The notes under the pieces were generated by a model. That model did not search any database. It was not told where the DNA came from and saw nothing but the letters and a program-made list of their open reading frames with translations. The position numbers were made by a program, and so were the translations under genes. Positions 25,653-34,873 of a DNA stretch of 64,000 bases are shown here, piece after piece. The DNA is taken from contig NZ_UIDD01000007.1 of the NCBI RefSeq assembly GCF_900497695.1, forward strand, positions 186,001 to 250,000. The letters are read 5' to 3'. Each line of letters begins with the position of its first letter. Positions within the stretch are counted from its first letter, which is position 1. The DNA is from Pseudomonas wadenswilerensis (GTDB lineage Bacteria > Pseudomonadota > Gammaproteobacteria > Pseudomonadales > Pseudomonadaceae).

Positions 25653-27019
25653 GCTTTCACCTGCGCCAGTTGTGCCTGTTCAGCCTTCAGGCGCAGCACG
25701 CTGGACAGCGCCAGCATGATCCACAGGTATTTGTGGTTGGGCGCACTGAGGAACATCAGGAACAGACTGATGGCGAGCATGCTCATGCACAGGTGCGTCA
25801 ATAGATCCGCCTGGGCGTGATCACCCTGGCGCAGCCACAGGCGCCGGGCGTACCAGACGTTGTACAGCGCCATCAGCACCAGGCCGACGAAGAGGATGCC
25901 GGCCGGTATGCCGACTTCGCTGAAAATCTCCAGGTAGGTGTTGTGTGCCCGGCGGTACAGGTCGCCGACCTTGCGGTTGGCCGAGAAGGCCTTGGCATAA
26001 CCGGTGGTGGCGTAGTGCAGGGGGAAGGTACCCGGGCCGGTGCCCAGCACTGGATGCTCGCGGATCATCTTGCTGCCGACCACGATGTAGGAGGAGCGCC
26101 GGCCCAGGGAGTCATCCTTGAAGGCATTGACCCCGGACTTGAGCAGTGCCAGCGACTGGATGCGCGCCACGTAGCTTTCCGGCATCAGCGCCACCAGGGT
26201 CGGCAGCAGGATCGCCAGGCCGAGCATGGCGAAGCCCAGGTGCCGCGGGCGCAGGTGGGCGACCTGGGTGCGGTAGTGCACCAGGACGATCCCCAGGCTG
26301 ATCAACAGCACCACCAGGCCGGAGCGTGAGTTGGTCTTGGTCATGCCCGCCAGCAGGAGGATGCAGCAGGCGATCCAGAACAGCTTGTGCAGCCGTCGGG
26401 GGCTGTTGAACACCAGCCACAGGGCCATCGGTACGGCAATGGCGATGAGCATGGCGAATAGGTTGGGGTCTTCCAAAAGGCCGGCGGCGCGGCCTTCGTC
26501 CTGGTACTTGGCCGAGACCATGGCCATGATGCAGGTCAGGCCGACGCTTAAGGTCACCAGCCGGTACATCATCGGCAGGTTGAGGTCGCGGCCGATCAGC
26601 AGGGTGATGCCGAACAGCAGCAGGCCCACCGCCAGTTCACGAAAATGCCCCAGGGACATCTCGCTGCTGTCGCTGGCCCACAAACTCAGCAGGTACAGCG
26701 CCAGAAAACCCAGCAACAGCCGCCACATGGGGCTGCGCAGGCGCTCGGCGGGCAGGTGCTTGACTGCCAGTTGCAGCACCAGCACCAGGGCCAGGGCCGC
26801 GCCGATCAGTTTGGTGGCGGTCAGTTGGCTGTCCTTGAACAGGCCTTCCAGCGGTACCAGGGTGATGATCGCCAGCAGGCCCCAGGCCGGGCGTTTGTAC
26901 AGCGCCAGCAAACCGGCCAGGCCGATGACCGCGCCGGGGGCGAGGAACGGGTAGGGGCTGGCCAGCAGCGCCAGGCAGGCAATGGCCAGCAGGCCGATCA
27001 GCGACAGGGGGATGATCAT
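25649..27019 (-). CDS. Wzy-like polymerase / O-antigen ligase family protein
   Basis: 456 residues with about 10-12 membrane helices and a large loop near residues 290-360. The loop holds RRSSYIVVGSKMIREHPVLG and GTGPGTFPLHYA, followed by RRAHNTYLEIFSEVG; this 'H-N-x-(Y/F)-L-x-x-x-x-E-x-G' pattern is the hallmark of the Wzy_C / O-antigen ligase superfamily. It should polymerise repeat units in the periplasm. It is the only polymerase-like gene in the operon. It overlaps its neighbours by four bases on both sides. Confidence 0.85.
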   Translation of the reverse strand: MIIPLSLIGLLAIACLALLASPYPFLAPGAVIGLAGLLALYKRPAWGLLAIITLVPLEGLFKDSQLTATKLIGAALALVLVLQLAVKHLPAERLRSPMWRLLLGFLALYLLSLWASDSSEMSLGHFRELAVGLLLFGITLLIGRDLNLPMMYRLVTLSVGLTCIMAMVSAKYQDEGRAAGLLEDPNLFAMLIAIAVPMALWLVFNSPRRLHKLFWIACCILLLAGMTKTNSRSGLVVLLISLGIVLVHYRTQVAHLRPRHLGFAMLGLAILLPTLVALMPESYVARIQSLALLKSGVNAFKDDSLGRRSSYIVVGSKMIREHPVLGTGPGTFPLHYATTGYAKAFSANRKVGDLYRRAHNTYLEIFSEVGIPAGILFVGLVLMALYNVWYARRLWLRQGDHAQADLLTHLCMSMLAISLFLMFLSAPNHKYLWIMLALSSVLRLKAEQAQLAQVKA

Positions 27020-28104
27020 GCGCAGGTCTCCTTGGCTGCGCCCAGGTACACTCGGGCCCAGCGTTGCGCCAGCGTCGGCAGGTGATAACGTTCGCGTTGG
27101 GTGCGCCGCGCCTGGGCGATCAGCTCGCCGGCCTGGGCCGGGTCGAGCATCAGCGCCTCCAGCTGCGCCGCCAGCTCTTGCACCGCCAGGGGCCGGGCCA
27201 GCAGGCCGCTATGCCCGTGTTCGATCACATCGGGGATACCACCGACGCCAAAGGCCACCACCGGCACGCCATCCTGCATGGCTTCGAGCAGGATCATCGG
27301 CGTGCCTTCGGTACGCGAGCTGATCACCAGGGTATCCAGGCGCGCCATCCACTGGCGCATGTCGGCCTGAAACCCCGGCAGGCGGATGCGCTGGCTCAAC
27401 TCCGCGGCGTCGATGCGCGCTTGCAGCGCGTCGCGCTCCGGGCCGTCGCCGAGCATCACCGCATCGAGCTGCGGGTGGCGCTGGCACAGCGGGATCAGGG
27501 TATCGAGAAACAGGTCCGGGCCTTTTTCACTGCTCAATCGCCCGACATAACCGGCCAGCCAGCGGCCATCGCCATGATTGCGCGCGGGCAGGGCGTCGGC
27601 CTCGGGCAAGCCGTTGGGGATCACCTGCAGCTTGGCTTCGGCAACCCCTGCCTGGCGATGGATGCGCTTGATGCTCTCGGCCACGCAGACCACCCGTTCG
27701 ATGGTGGCGGTGCGGCACAGTTGCAGGCTGATCCAGGTGTACAGGCGCTGTTTGCGGCTGGTGGGGGTAAAACCATGCTGGGTGGCGACCATCGGCAGGC
27801 GCCACAACCTGGCGCCCAGCCAGCCGAACAGCAGGCCCTTGAAGTTGTGGCTGTTGATCAGCGGCTGCTGATCGTGACGCTGGCGCAGTACGCTGAGCAG
27901 CTCGCCCACCCCGTCGCAGGTCTGGCAGGCCACGCCGGCGGCGCGAAAGCGCGCCACCAGTTGCTCCGGGGCCCCGAGAAACAGCACTTGGTGCTGCCCC
28001 GGGGTGGCCTGGCAGTGGTCCAGCAGCATCCGCTCGGCGCCGTAGAAACCACCACTGCTGAGCAGGTGCAGGATCGGCCGCGGCGGGGTCAGGGCTGCGT
28101 TCAA
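27016..28104 (-). CDS. Glycosyltransferase family 4
   Basis: 362 residues with the two-domain GT-B layout. N-terminal: LLSSGGFYGAERMLL, binding the acceptor; C-terminal: AGYVGRLSSEKGPDLFLD, MLGDGPERD and SSRTEGTPMILLEAMQDG, whose E-x7-E pair (EGTPMILLE) binds the nucleotide sugar. It is a retaining, cytoplasmic transferase; sugar specificity is not readable. It starts inside the PCP gene's end with an ATGA overlap. Confidence 0.9.
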   Translation of the reverse strand: MNAALTPPRPILHLLSSGGFYGAERMLLDHCQATPGQHQVLFLGAPEQLVARFRAAGVACQTCDGVGELLSVLRQRHDQQPLINSHNFKGLLFGWLGARLWRLPMVATQHGFTPTSRKQRLYTWISLQLCRTATIERVVCVAESIKRIHRQAGVAEAKLQVIPNGLPEADALPARNHGDGRWLAGYVGRLSSEKGPDLFLDTLIPLCQRHPQLDAVMLGDGPERDALQARIDAAELSQRIRLPGFQADMRQWMARLDTLVISSRTEGTPMILLEAMQDGVPVVAFGVGGIPDVIEHGHSGLLARPLAVQELAAQLEALMLDPAQAGELIAQARRTQRERYHLPTLAQRWARVYLGAAKETCA

Positions 28105-29690
28105 TTGCGCACCCAGTGCACCAGCCGCGGCAGCGACCAGCCTTTGTAGGGGTTGGGGGTTTCCGGTGTCTGGTCGTTGATCACCAGCAGTACCGGCAGG
28201 TCCAGTTGATGGCTGATTTGCGCCGGGTGCTTGAAGCGCCGGTCAAAGAACTCTTTGACGTACACCAGGGCAATCGCCAGCAGCAGGCCGGTGAGCATGC
28301 CGAACGGTACGATCAGCAGCGGCTTGGGAAACGCCGCCTCGGCAGGCTCGTACGGGGCGCTGAGGATCCGCGCGTTGGACAGACCGTCCAGCAGGTCGGC
28401 ACCGCGCGATTCTTCGTAGCGCTGGGTGTAGGTGAAGTAGGCCTTGTGCAGGGCGTCGATCTCGGTGTCGAGCTGGCGCGCCTTGCTCTGGGTCTCTTGC
28501 AACTGGTGCACGCGGCCTTTGAAGTCAGCAATGCGCGCGGTCTTCTGGGCGATCACGTTCTGCACCACGGCCAGGTCTTTTTCGCGCTCCTTGATGCGGT
28601 TGGCGACGATCTTGAGGAACTGCTGGCGGGTCTTGGCGATCTGCTCGCGTTGCAGCAGCATCTGCTCGCTGCCGGGCTGGAACACCGCCAGGTCGCTGAC
28701 GTAGGTCAGCACCAGGGTGGTCAGCTGTTCACCGAGCTGCTTGATCTCGCGGTCTTCGAAGGCCACGTTGTCGACCGTGGTGGTGAAGGTGTAGGGGAAG
28801 GCGAAATCGCGCATGTTGGCGTTGCTGGCCGCGGCCAGGCTGGTTTTCAGGTACTCCAGCCACTGCTGGCTTTGCAGCAGGCGGTCGCGGTACAGGTTCA
28901 GCGCCTGTTCTTCGGTGTTGATGGCGTTGAGACGGAAGGTGATCTCTTCTTTGGGGTCCGAGGAGCCGATCTTTTCGAGCATCCCCAGGCGCTTGCCTTC
29001 GAGGTCATCCATGCGCACCTGGTACTGCAGTTTCTTCTGCTCGTAGAACTGCTCGGGCAGCTCGTTGGACTGCAGGTTCTGGCGGTTGCGCAGGTAGTTG
29101 TCGAGCAGGCGGCTGACGAACAGCGTGCCGAGTTTCGGCTCGGGGAAGCTGTAGGTCACCGAGACCACGTTGGAGCCCGGCAGGGTCTCGATCTTCAGGT
29201 CCTTGATGGCGTCATCGGTGAGGGCATCGAGCTGGGTGTCGCGCACCGGGTCGACTTCCAGGCCGAACCGCGCCCGCAACGGGTTGATCACGTGCTCGCG
29301 CAGCGGGTTGATCACCGCCGTGCGCAGCGGGTCGAACACCACACGCTGCATCAGGCTTGGCGGCACCTCATACTTGCCTTCTTCGCGCAGCTGGCTGATG
29401 GTTTCGCGGATCAGGGTCGGCGAGCGCAGGATGTTGCTCTCGGTTTCCATGTCGGCCAGCGACGGCGGGATGAACTTGTCGGTCTCCTGGGCCAGGGCGG
29501 TGTTGGTATCGCTCTGGGACAGTTTCTTCGACTGCACGATCACTTCCGCAGTGATATCGAAGCTCTGTTTGAGCACCAGGGGCAACAGCAAGGCGATCAC
29601 TGCGAACACCAGGAAGACTCGTTTCACCAATTGGCGGTTGGCGAAGAAGATCCTGAAGAATTCATGCAGGTAGTTTTCTTTTGTATTCAT
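28101..29690 (-). CDS. Polysaccharide copolymerase (Wzz/Wzc N-terminal type, GumC-like, no kinase domain)
   Basis: 529 residues. Membrane helices at about 24-43 (FLVFAVIALLLPLVL) and about 468-488 (LLIVPFGMLTGLLLAIALVYV) enclose a large periplasmic domain with long coiled-coil stretches. This is the chain-length/copolymerase fold, and the P-rich signature before the second helix (ILSAPYEPAEAAFPKPLLI) is typical. The BY-kinase module that is fused in Wzc is instead the separate gene at 30756. It links Wzy to the outer-membrane exporter and sets chain length. Confidence 0.85.
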   Translation of the reverse strand: MNTKENYLHEFFRIFFANRQLVKRVFLVFAVIALLLPLVLKQSFDITAEVIVQSKKLSQSDTNTALAQETDKFIPPSLADMETESNILRSPTLIRETISQLREEGKYEVPPSLMQRVVFDPLRTAVINPLREHVINPLRARFGLEVDPVRDTQLDALTDDAIKDLKIETLPGSNVVSVTYSFPEPKLGTLFVSRLLDNYLRNRQNLQSNELPEQFYEQKKLQYQVRMDDLEGKRLGMLEKIGSSDPKEEITFRLNAINTEEQALNLYRDRLLQSQQWLEYLKTSLAAASNANMRDFAFPYTFTTTVDNVAFEDREIKQLGEQLTTLVLTYVSDLAVFQPGSEQMLLQREQIAKTRQQFLKIVANRIKEREKDLAVVQNVIAQKTARIADFKGRVHQLQETQSKARQLDTEIDALHKAYFTYTQRYEESRGADLLDGLSNARILSAPYEPAEAAFPKPLLIVPFGMLTGLLLAIALVYVKEFFDRRFKHPAQISHQLDLPVLLVINDQTPETPNPYKGWSLPRLVHWVRN

Positions 29691-29710
29691 GCTCGGATAC
29701 CCGCCTGGGA

Positions 29711-30733
29711 TTAGTTGTTGTCGCTGTCTTTGTTGTCAACGCGATAACCGAAGCTGAAGCCCACTCCCTGGAACAGCACCACGTCAGCCAGTTGCCGGGC
29801 CAGGTCGCCGGCGCTGGCGAGCTTGGTCTTGGGCACGTAAAGCATGTCGTCCGGCTGCAGATAAGCCACTTGCGCCGCGCTGGCATCCAGGGCCTTGTCG
29901 ACGTTGTACGGCACGGCCTGCACCTGGTTGCCGTTGCGGCGCATGATCACCACCGAATCGAGCCGGGCCTTGACGTTCGGGCCACGGGCCAGGGTCAGGG
30001 CTTCGAGCACCGATACCGGGCGGCGGATCGGGTAGGCGCCGGGCTGGCCGACTTCACCCAGCACGTAGATCTCGTTGACCGCAGTGGACTTGAGCATCAC
30101 GTCCACGGTCATCCGCCCGGGCAGGTCGGCGTAGCGTTTGTTCAGGTAGGTCTGCAGTTGCGTGACGGTCATGCCCTGCAGCGGTACCGAGCCGATTTCC
30201 GGAAAGCTGGCCTGGCCATCGCTGCCCACGGTGATCTCGCGGCTCATGCCGGTGGCCGGGTGGTTGAGGGCGCTCTTGAGGTTCTGCTCGTTGGTCAGCG
30301 GGCTGATCACCTGCACGGTGACGTTGTCACGCCCCGGCTGGAACAGGCGTTTGTTGCGGTACGCCTGCTGGATGGTGCGCCGGGCTTCATCCGGGGTTTG
30401 CCCGGCGATGTTCACCGAGGTGTTGGCCCGTGGCAGCTCGATGGTGCCGTCGGGCAGCACCAGCTGGTTACCATTGAGCGAACTGGCGGCGGGGAAGGCC
30501 AGGCCGACGGTGTCGCCGGACTGGATGCGGTACGACGCCGATCCGCTGGTGCTGATGTGGAAGATCACATCGAGCACGTCCTGCGGGCGCAGCACCTGCT
30601 CGCTGCGCGGCAACTCGGCATCCTGGGCGTTGGCCGGGGCGGCGGTCATGATCTGTACCGGCATCTGCCGGGTGTCCTGATTGGCGCAGCCGGCCAGGGT
30701 CAGCAGGCACAGCGCGAACGTCGTGTATTTCAT
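29711..30733 (-). CDS. Outer-membrane polysaccharide export lipoprotein (Wza-like)
   Basis: 340 residues. Lipoprotein signal with lipobox LAGC at Cys16. A polysaccharide export domain follows (VLRPQDVLDVIFH, QSGDTVGLAFP), then SLBB-type modules (NEIYVLGEVGQPGAYPI; YNVDKALDASAAQVAYLQPD). It should form the octameric exit channel for the polymer. Strong site GGAG before the start. It lies 22 bases after the kinase-like gene and 20 before the copolymerase, in the usual export order. Confidence 0.9.
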   Translation of the reverse strand: MKYTTFALCLLTLAGCANQDTRQMPVQIMTAAPANAQDAELPRSEQVLRPQDVLDVIFHISTSGSASYRIQSGDTVGLAFPAASSLNGNQLVLPDGTIELPRANTSVNIAGQTPDEARRTIQQAYRNKRLFQPGRDNVTVQVISPLTNEQNLKSALNHPATGMSREITVGSDGQASFPEIGSVPLQGMTVTQLQTYLNKRYADLPGRMTVDVMLKSTAVNEIYVLGEVGQPGAYPIRRPVSVLEALTLARGPNVKARLDSVVIMRRNGNQVQAVPYNVDKALDASAAQVAYLQPDDMLYVPKTKLASAGDLARQLADVVLFQGVGFSFGYRVDNKDSDNN

Positions 30734-30755
30734 GTGAGGCTCCTGGGCTGCTGGC

Positions 30756-31403
30756 CTAAAGGTTGTTGTACAGCCACTTGGGCATGTAGTACTTGCGCCG
30801 GTTGAACACGCTGCCGATCAGCCTGGCGCCGGCCTGGGTCAGGCGCTGGGCGGCTGCCTGGGCCACTTCCCACCGGGTTTCCTCGGCGCACACCACCAGC
30901 ACCACGCCATCGACCAGGGTGCCGATGATCAGGCTGTCGGCGCTGGCGTACACCGCCTCGCCGTCGACCACCACAAAGCGGTAGTGCTCGCCCATGTGCT
31001 TGAGCAGCACGCGCAGCAGGTCGGGGTTCAGGCGCTCCTTGCCGCGCTTGTAGGTGCCGGCCGGCAGCACGTCGAACGGCTGGTCGGACAGGCGCACGAT
31101 GCAGTCCTGCATCAACGGCGGGGTGTCCTGGTTGAACATCAGGTCGTTGAAACCGCGCAGTTTGTGCAGGCTCAACTGCTGGCTGAGGTTGTTGTTGCTG
31201 GGGCTGCTGTCGACCAGCAATACCGGGCCGCCGCTCATCAACGCCAACTGGCTGGCAAAGGCCAGGGCGCTGGTGCTGGTACCGCTGCCGGTGTTGGCGG
31301 CGGTTAGCAGCAGGATGCGCTGGTCTTCATCGAGCACCGTGGAGGTCAGGTTGGTTTCGCTCGGGGTGGCGATCGTCAGACTTCTAGAAGTAGAACCGTC
31401 CAT
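30756..31403 (-). CDS. CpsD/CapB-like BY-kinase homologue with degenerate nucleotide site
   Basis: 215 residues with the fold and spacing of bacterial tyrosine kinases, but all three nucleotide motifs are altered. The Walker A region reads AANTGSGTSTSA, lacking the Lys of G-K-S/T. Walker A' reads VLLVDSSPSN instead of D-x-D-x-R. Walker B is FVVVDGEAV. It still ends in a tyrosine-containing tail (KYYMPKWLY). It probably serves as a structural partner of the copolymerase rather than an active kinase; that is inference. It starts immediately after the phosphoglycosyl transferase stop. Confidence 0.75.
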   Translation of the reverse strand: MDGSTSRSLTIATPSETNLTSTVLDEDQRILLLTAANTGSGTSTSALAFASQLALMSGGPVLLVDSSPSNNNLSQQLSLHKLRGFNDLMFNQDTPPLMQDCIVRLSDQPFDVLPAGTYKRGKERLNPDLLRVLLKHMGEHYRFVVVDGEAVYASADSLIIGTLVDGVVLVVCAEETRWEVAQAAAQRLTQAGARLIGSVFNRRKYYMPKWLYNNL

Positions 31404-32150
31404 TCAACTTGCTCCGTGGCCGCTGAAGACTTTGAAAGGAGTCTTGAAGAGGATTTTCAGATCCAGCATCAAGCTCTGTTCGTTGATGTAGCTCAGGTCC
31501 AGTTCGACTCGCTGGTCGAAGTCTATGTCGCTGCGTCCGGAGATCTGCCACAGGCCGGTCATGCCGGGGTGGATGCTCAGGCGGGCGAGGTGGTTGTCTT
31601 TGTAGCGATAGGCGTTGAACGAGGTGGGGCGGGGGCCGACCAGGCGCATGTCACCGCGCACCACGTTGAACAGGTTGGGTAACTCGTCCAGGCTGCTGCG
31701 CCGCAGCCAGCGGCCGATCGGGGTGACGCGCGGGTCCTTGTCGATCTTGAAATCGATGGCATCGGCGCCGTGCTTGTTCAGGTGGCGCACCGAATCCTTC
31801 AAGGCTTCGGCGTTGGCGACCATGGTGCGGAACTTGTACATGCCAAAGGTGCGGCCGCGGTAGCCGGTGCGCTTTTGCACGAAGAACACCGGGCCGGGGC
31901 TGCTGAGCTTGACCAGTACGGCCAGTGGCACCAGCAGCGGCGAAATCAGCACCAGGATGCACAGGGCGCCGAAACAGGCCAGCACCCGGTTGGTCCGCGA
32001 CAGGGTCCAGGGACGCCCGCCAGCGCGGCCGGTCAGCCAGCCACGGCCTTGCATGTGAATGGCCGCGTCGATGCGTTGGCGATGCGCAGGGTCCATGCGC
32101 TTGTCTTGGTACAGTGCCTGCAGTTGCGCACTTTTAGGTTGTCCTGTCAT
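31404..32150 (-). CDS. Initiating phosphoglycosyl transferase (bacterial sugar transferase)
   Basis: 248 residues. One hydrophobic segment (VLACFGALCILVLISPLLVP) is followed by the conserved catalytic domain: KRTGYRGRTFGMYKFRTMV, SLDELPNLFNVVRGDMRLVG, PRP and PGMTGLWQISGRS. The Asp-Glu pair in SLDELP is the catalytic dyad. It transfers a sugar phosphate to undecaprenyl phosphate at the inner membrane, starting each repeat unit. Its short form resembles the PglC/EpsL-like group rather than five-helix WbaP. Four-base overlap with the epimerase gene. Confidence 0.9.
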   Translation of the reverse strand: MTGQPKSAQLQALYQDKRMDPAHRQRIDAAIHMQGRGWLTGRAGGRPWTLSRTNRVLACFGALCILVLISPLLVPLAVLVKLSSPGPVFFVQKRTGYRGRTFGMYKFRTMVANAEALKDSVRHLNKHGADAIDFKIDKDPRVTPIGRWLRRSSLDELPNLFNVVRGDMRLVGPRPTSFNAYRYKDNHLARLSIHPGMTGLWQISGRSDIDFDQRVELDLSYINEQSLMLDLKILFKTPFKVFSGHGAS

Positions 32151-33217
32151 ACCGCCCTCCGTTGATGCTCGGGCGCCTGCCCGTTATCGCGTTTGGCGTC
32201 CTTGCCAGTGTGCGAGTAGTACTGATGAAACCAGGCAATAAAGCGCCCGAGCCCTTCATCCAGCGAAACCTGGGGGGTGAAGCCGGTGATCCGTTCCAGG
32301 GCGCTGCCATCGGCACAGGTGGCTAGCACATCGCCCGGTTGCAGCGGCAGCAGTTCGATGGCTGCCTTGCGCTGCAGGTGTTTTTCCAGCAGCGCGACGT
32401 AGTCGGTGAGCTCCACCGGGCGCTGGCCGCCGATGTTGAACAAGCGCCACGGTGCATGGCTGCTGGCCGCGTCCGGTTGATCGCGGTCCCAGCCCGGGTT
32501 GGCCTGTGGCGCCAGGGGAATCAGGCGCACCAGGCTTTCGACGATGTCGTCGATGTAGGTGAAGTCGCGCTGGTGCTGGCCATAGTTGAACAGCGGGATC
32601 GGCCGGCCCTCGGCAATCGCCCGGGCAAACTGGATCGGCGACATGTCCGGACGGCCCCAGGGGCCGTACACGGTAAAGAAACGCAAGCCGCTGGCGGGAA
32701 TGCCGAACAGGTGGCTGTAGCTGTGGGCCATGGCCTCGTTGGCCTTTTTGGTCGCGGCGTACAGCGACAACGGATGGTCGACGGCATCCTCGACCCGGTA
32801 CGGGGTGTGCTGGTTGGCGCCGTACACCGAGCTCGACGAGGCATACAGCAGGTGCTGCACGGGATGGCGGCGGCAGCCTTCGAGAATGTTGAGAAAGCCG
32901 CAGAGGTTGCTGTCGATATAGGCCCGCGGGTTCTCCAGCGAGTAGCGCACCCCGGCTTGCGCGGCCAGGTGAATCACCACGTCGGGTTGCTCGCTGGCGA
33001 ACAGTTCGGCCATGCCGGCGGCATCGTTGAGGTCCAGGCGGTACAGGGTCAACGGACCCGCTTCGGCTTCGACCCAGCGCACCCGTGCTTCTTTGAGCGC
33101 CGGGTCGTAGTAGTCGTTGAAGTTGTCCAGGCCGATCACCTGATGGCCGTCGCGCAACAGTCGCAGGCTGCAATGAGCGCCAATGAAACCGGCAGCGCCG
33201 GTGACCAGGATCTTCAT
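32147..33217 (-). CDS. NAD-dependent UDP-glucuronate 4-epimerase-like protein
   Basis: 356 residues from ATG 33217; the frame runs open another 104 codons upstream, but those overlap the dehydrogenase gene. Extended SDR fold: GAAGFIGAHC near the N-terminus binds NAD, and SSSSVYG with YAATKKANE supplies the Ser-Tyr-Lys triad. The spacing and GVRYSLENP match UDP-glucuronate epimerases, which make UDP-galacturonate. The dehydrogenase gene just upstream would supply its substrate. The dehydrogenase stop and epimerase start share ATGA. Confidence 0.85.
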   Translation of the reverse strand: MKILVTGAAGFIGAHCSLRLLRDGHQVIGLDNFNDYYDPALKEARVRWVEAEAGPLTLYRLDLNDAAGMAELFASEQPDVVIHLAAQAGVRYSLENPRAYIDSNLCGFLNILEGCRRHPVQHLLYASSSSVYGANQHTPYRVEDAVDHPLSLYAATKKANEAMAHSYSHLFGIPASGLRFFTVYGPWGRPDMSPIQFARAIAEGRPIPLFNYGQHQRDFTYIDDIVESLVRLIPLAPQANPGWDRDQPDAASSHAPWRLFNIGGQRPVELTDYVALLEKHLQRKAAIELLPLQPGDVLATCADGSALERITGFTPQVSLDEGLGRFIAWFHQYYSHTGKDAKRDNGQAPEHQRRAV

Positions 33218-34566
33218 GGCGCCGGCACCTCCGGCTGGACCTGGCGCAGGCCGATGCCAATGTAGCTCAGGCCGAAGGTGGCGACCTGATCGGGGTTGTA
33301 CAGGTTGCGCCCGTCGATGATCAGGCGGCTGCGCAGCTTCTTGGCCAGCAGGGCGAAGTCGACCACACGAAAGGTCTTCCACTCGGTGCAGATCACCAGG
33401 GCATCGGCGTCTTCCAGGGTGTCGTCGCGGGTGGCGCACAGTTGCAGGTCTTTGCGGTAGCCGTAGAGGCGCCGGCATTCGGACATCGCCTCCGGATCGA
33501 AGGCGCACACGGTGGCGCCTTCGGCCCACAGCGCTTCCATCAGGTAGCGGCTGGGCGCTTCGCGCATGTCGTCGGTGTTGGGCTTGAAGGCCAGGCCCCA
33601 GACGGCAATCGACTTGCCCGCCAGGCTGCCGGGGAAGCGTTGCTTGAGCTTGGCGAAGAGGATCTGCCGTTGCGCGTCGTTGACCTCGCTGACACTTTGC
33701 AGCAAGCGCAGCGGCATGCCGCTATGCTCGGCAGTGTGCAGCAGGGCGCGCAGGTCCTTGGGAAAGCACGAACCGCCAAAGCCGCAACCCGGGTAGATAA
33801 AGTGATAGCCGATGCGCGGGTCGGAGCCGATGCCCTTGCGCACGGCTTCGATGTCGGCGCCCAGGTGCTCGGTGAGGTTGGCCAGCTCGTTCATGAAGCT
33901 GATGCGCGTGGCGAGCATGGCGTTGGCCGCGTACTTGGTCAGCTCGGCGCTGCGGTTGTCCATGAACATGAGCTTTTCATGATTGCGGCAGAAGGGCGCG
34001 TAGAGCTCGGCAAGCTGGTCATGGGCCTGGCTGTCGGCGGTGCCGACGATGATCCGGTCCGGGCGCATGCAGTCGGCCAACGCGCTGCCTTCTTTAAGGA
34101 ACTCGGGGTTGGACACCACCCGTACCTTCAGCGCACCTTTGCCCAGGCGCTCCAGTTCGTCGCGGGCCAAGGCGGCGACCTTGTCGGCGGTGCCGACCGG
34201 CACGGTGGACTTGATGATCAGGGTGCGGTCGGCGTCCATCAGCCCGGCGATCTGCCGGGTTACCCCGAGGACATGGGAGAGGTCGGCCGAGCCGTCTTCG
34301 TCCGGCGGCGTGCCGACGGCAATGAAGATCAGTTCGGCGTGGTTGACGGCGTCACTGGCCTGGGTACTGAACAGCAGGCGGCCTTCCTTGATGTTTTCTT
34401 CGAGCATGCTCGAAAGGCCGGGTTCGCTGATTGGCGGTACGCCCTGACGCAGTTGACTGATCTTGTGCGCATCAATATCGATGCACAGAACCCGGTGTCC
34501 TACGTCTGCGAGGGCTGCAGCTTGTACAAGACCGACATAGCCGGTGCCAAATACGCTCACGTCCAT
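33214..34566 (-). CDS. ugd: UDP-glucose 6-dehydrogenase
   Basis: 450 residues from ATG 34566, preceded by GAGG; the longer reading frame adds 27 residues with no family counterpart. Domains: N-terminal NAD-binding (VFGTGYVGLVQAAALAD), KSTVPVGTADKV, the catalytic NEFLKEGSA-type segment (NPEFLKEGSAL) and GCGFGGSCFPKD with the active-site Cys. It oxidises UDP-glucose to UDP-glucuronate. As the first gene of the exopolysaccharide operon, it implies a polymer containing uronic acid. Confidence 0.92.
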   Translation of the reverse strand: MDVSVFGTGYVGLVQAAALADVGHRVLCIDIDAHKISQLRQGVPPISEPGLSSMLEENIKEGRLLFSTQASDAVNHAELIFIAVGTPPDEDGSADLSHVLGVTRQIAGLMDADRTLIIKSTVPVGTADKVAALARDELERLGKGALKVRVVSNPEFLKEGSALADCMRPDRIIVGTADSQAHDQLAELYAPFCRNHEKLMFMDNRSAELTKYAANAMLATRISFMNELANLTEHLGADIEAVRKGIGSDPRIGYHFIYPGCGFGGSCFPKDLRALLHTAEHSGMPLRLLQSVSEVNDAQRQILFAKLKQRFPGSLAGKSIAVWGLAFKPNTDDMREAPSRYLMEALWAEGATVCAFDPEAMSECRRLYGYRKDLQLCATRDDTLEDADALVICTEWKTFRVVDFALLAKKLRSRLIIDGRNLYNPDQVATFGLSYIGIGLRQVQPEVPAP

Positions 34567-34616
34567 GTCGGCGTGCCTCGTATGGAGTAATGAGGATGAA
34601 ACAGTGGTGTGATTTC

Positions 34617-34647
34617 GGTATAGCCCACCCGTAGGAAGTCGTGTCAA
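34617..34647 (-). promoter_or_regulatory. Sigma70-type promoter of the exopolysaccharide operon
   Basis: Minus strand: TTGACA at 34647-34642 and TATACC at 34622-34617, 19 bases apart, with the transcript expected to begin near 34610 and a leader of about 45 bases. The wide spacer suggests dependence on an activator. The rest of the 400-base gap (34567-34969) holds the FleQ-like box and a TTGGCG-CGCCAA dyad (34856-34868), with no further gene. Confidence 0.4.
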
Positions 34648-34873
34648 TGAAATGGCATGTTTCGTCTGATTTACACAGGCTAAGTTTTAGGCTTTTTGCC
34701 ATCAAGCCGTTCTAAATCCGTGAGTTAGCTTGAGTAAGCACTGGCCAATTGCCGCATAGCAAAACGATGAACGGTCGCAGCCCCCGGTAAACAAGGGCTT
34801 AACGGATATCACTGTTTCACGAATGCAACGTTTTCGCATTTTTGAACTGTCAGAATTGGCGCCGCCAAGTTGA

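Noticed and set aside
30756..31403. Treating the BY-kinase homologue as a pseudogene
   Set aside because: The frame is intact, has a good SD and sits in its normal operon place with no stop or frameshift; loss of motifs looks functional.
34617..34647. A sigma54 or ideal sigma70 promoter for the exopolysaccharide operon
   Set aside because: No -24/-12 match was found; the best sigma70 pair has a 19-base spacer, so it is listed only as a low-confidence promoter.
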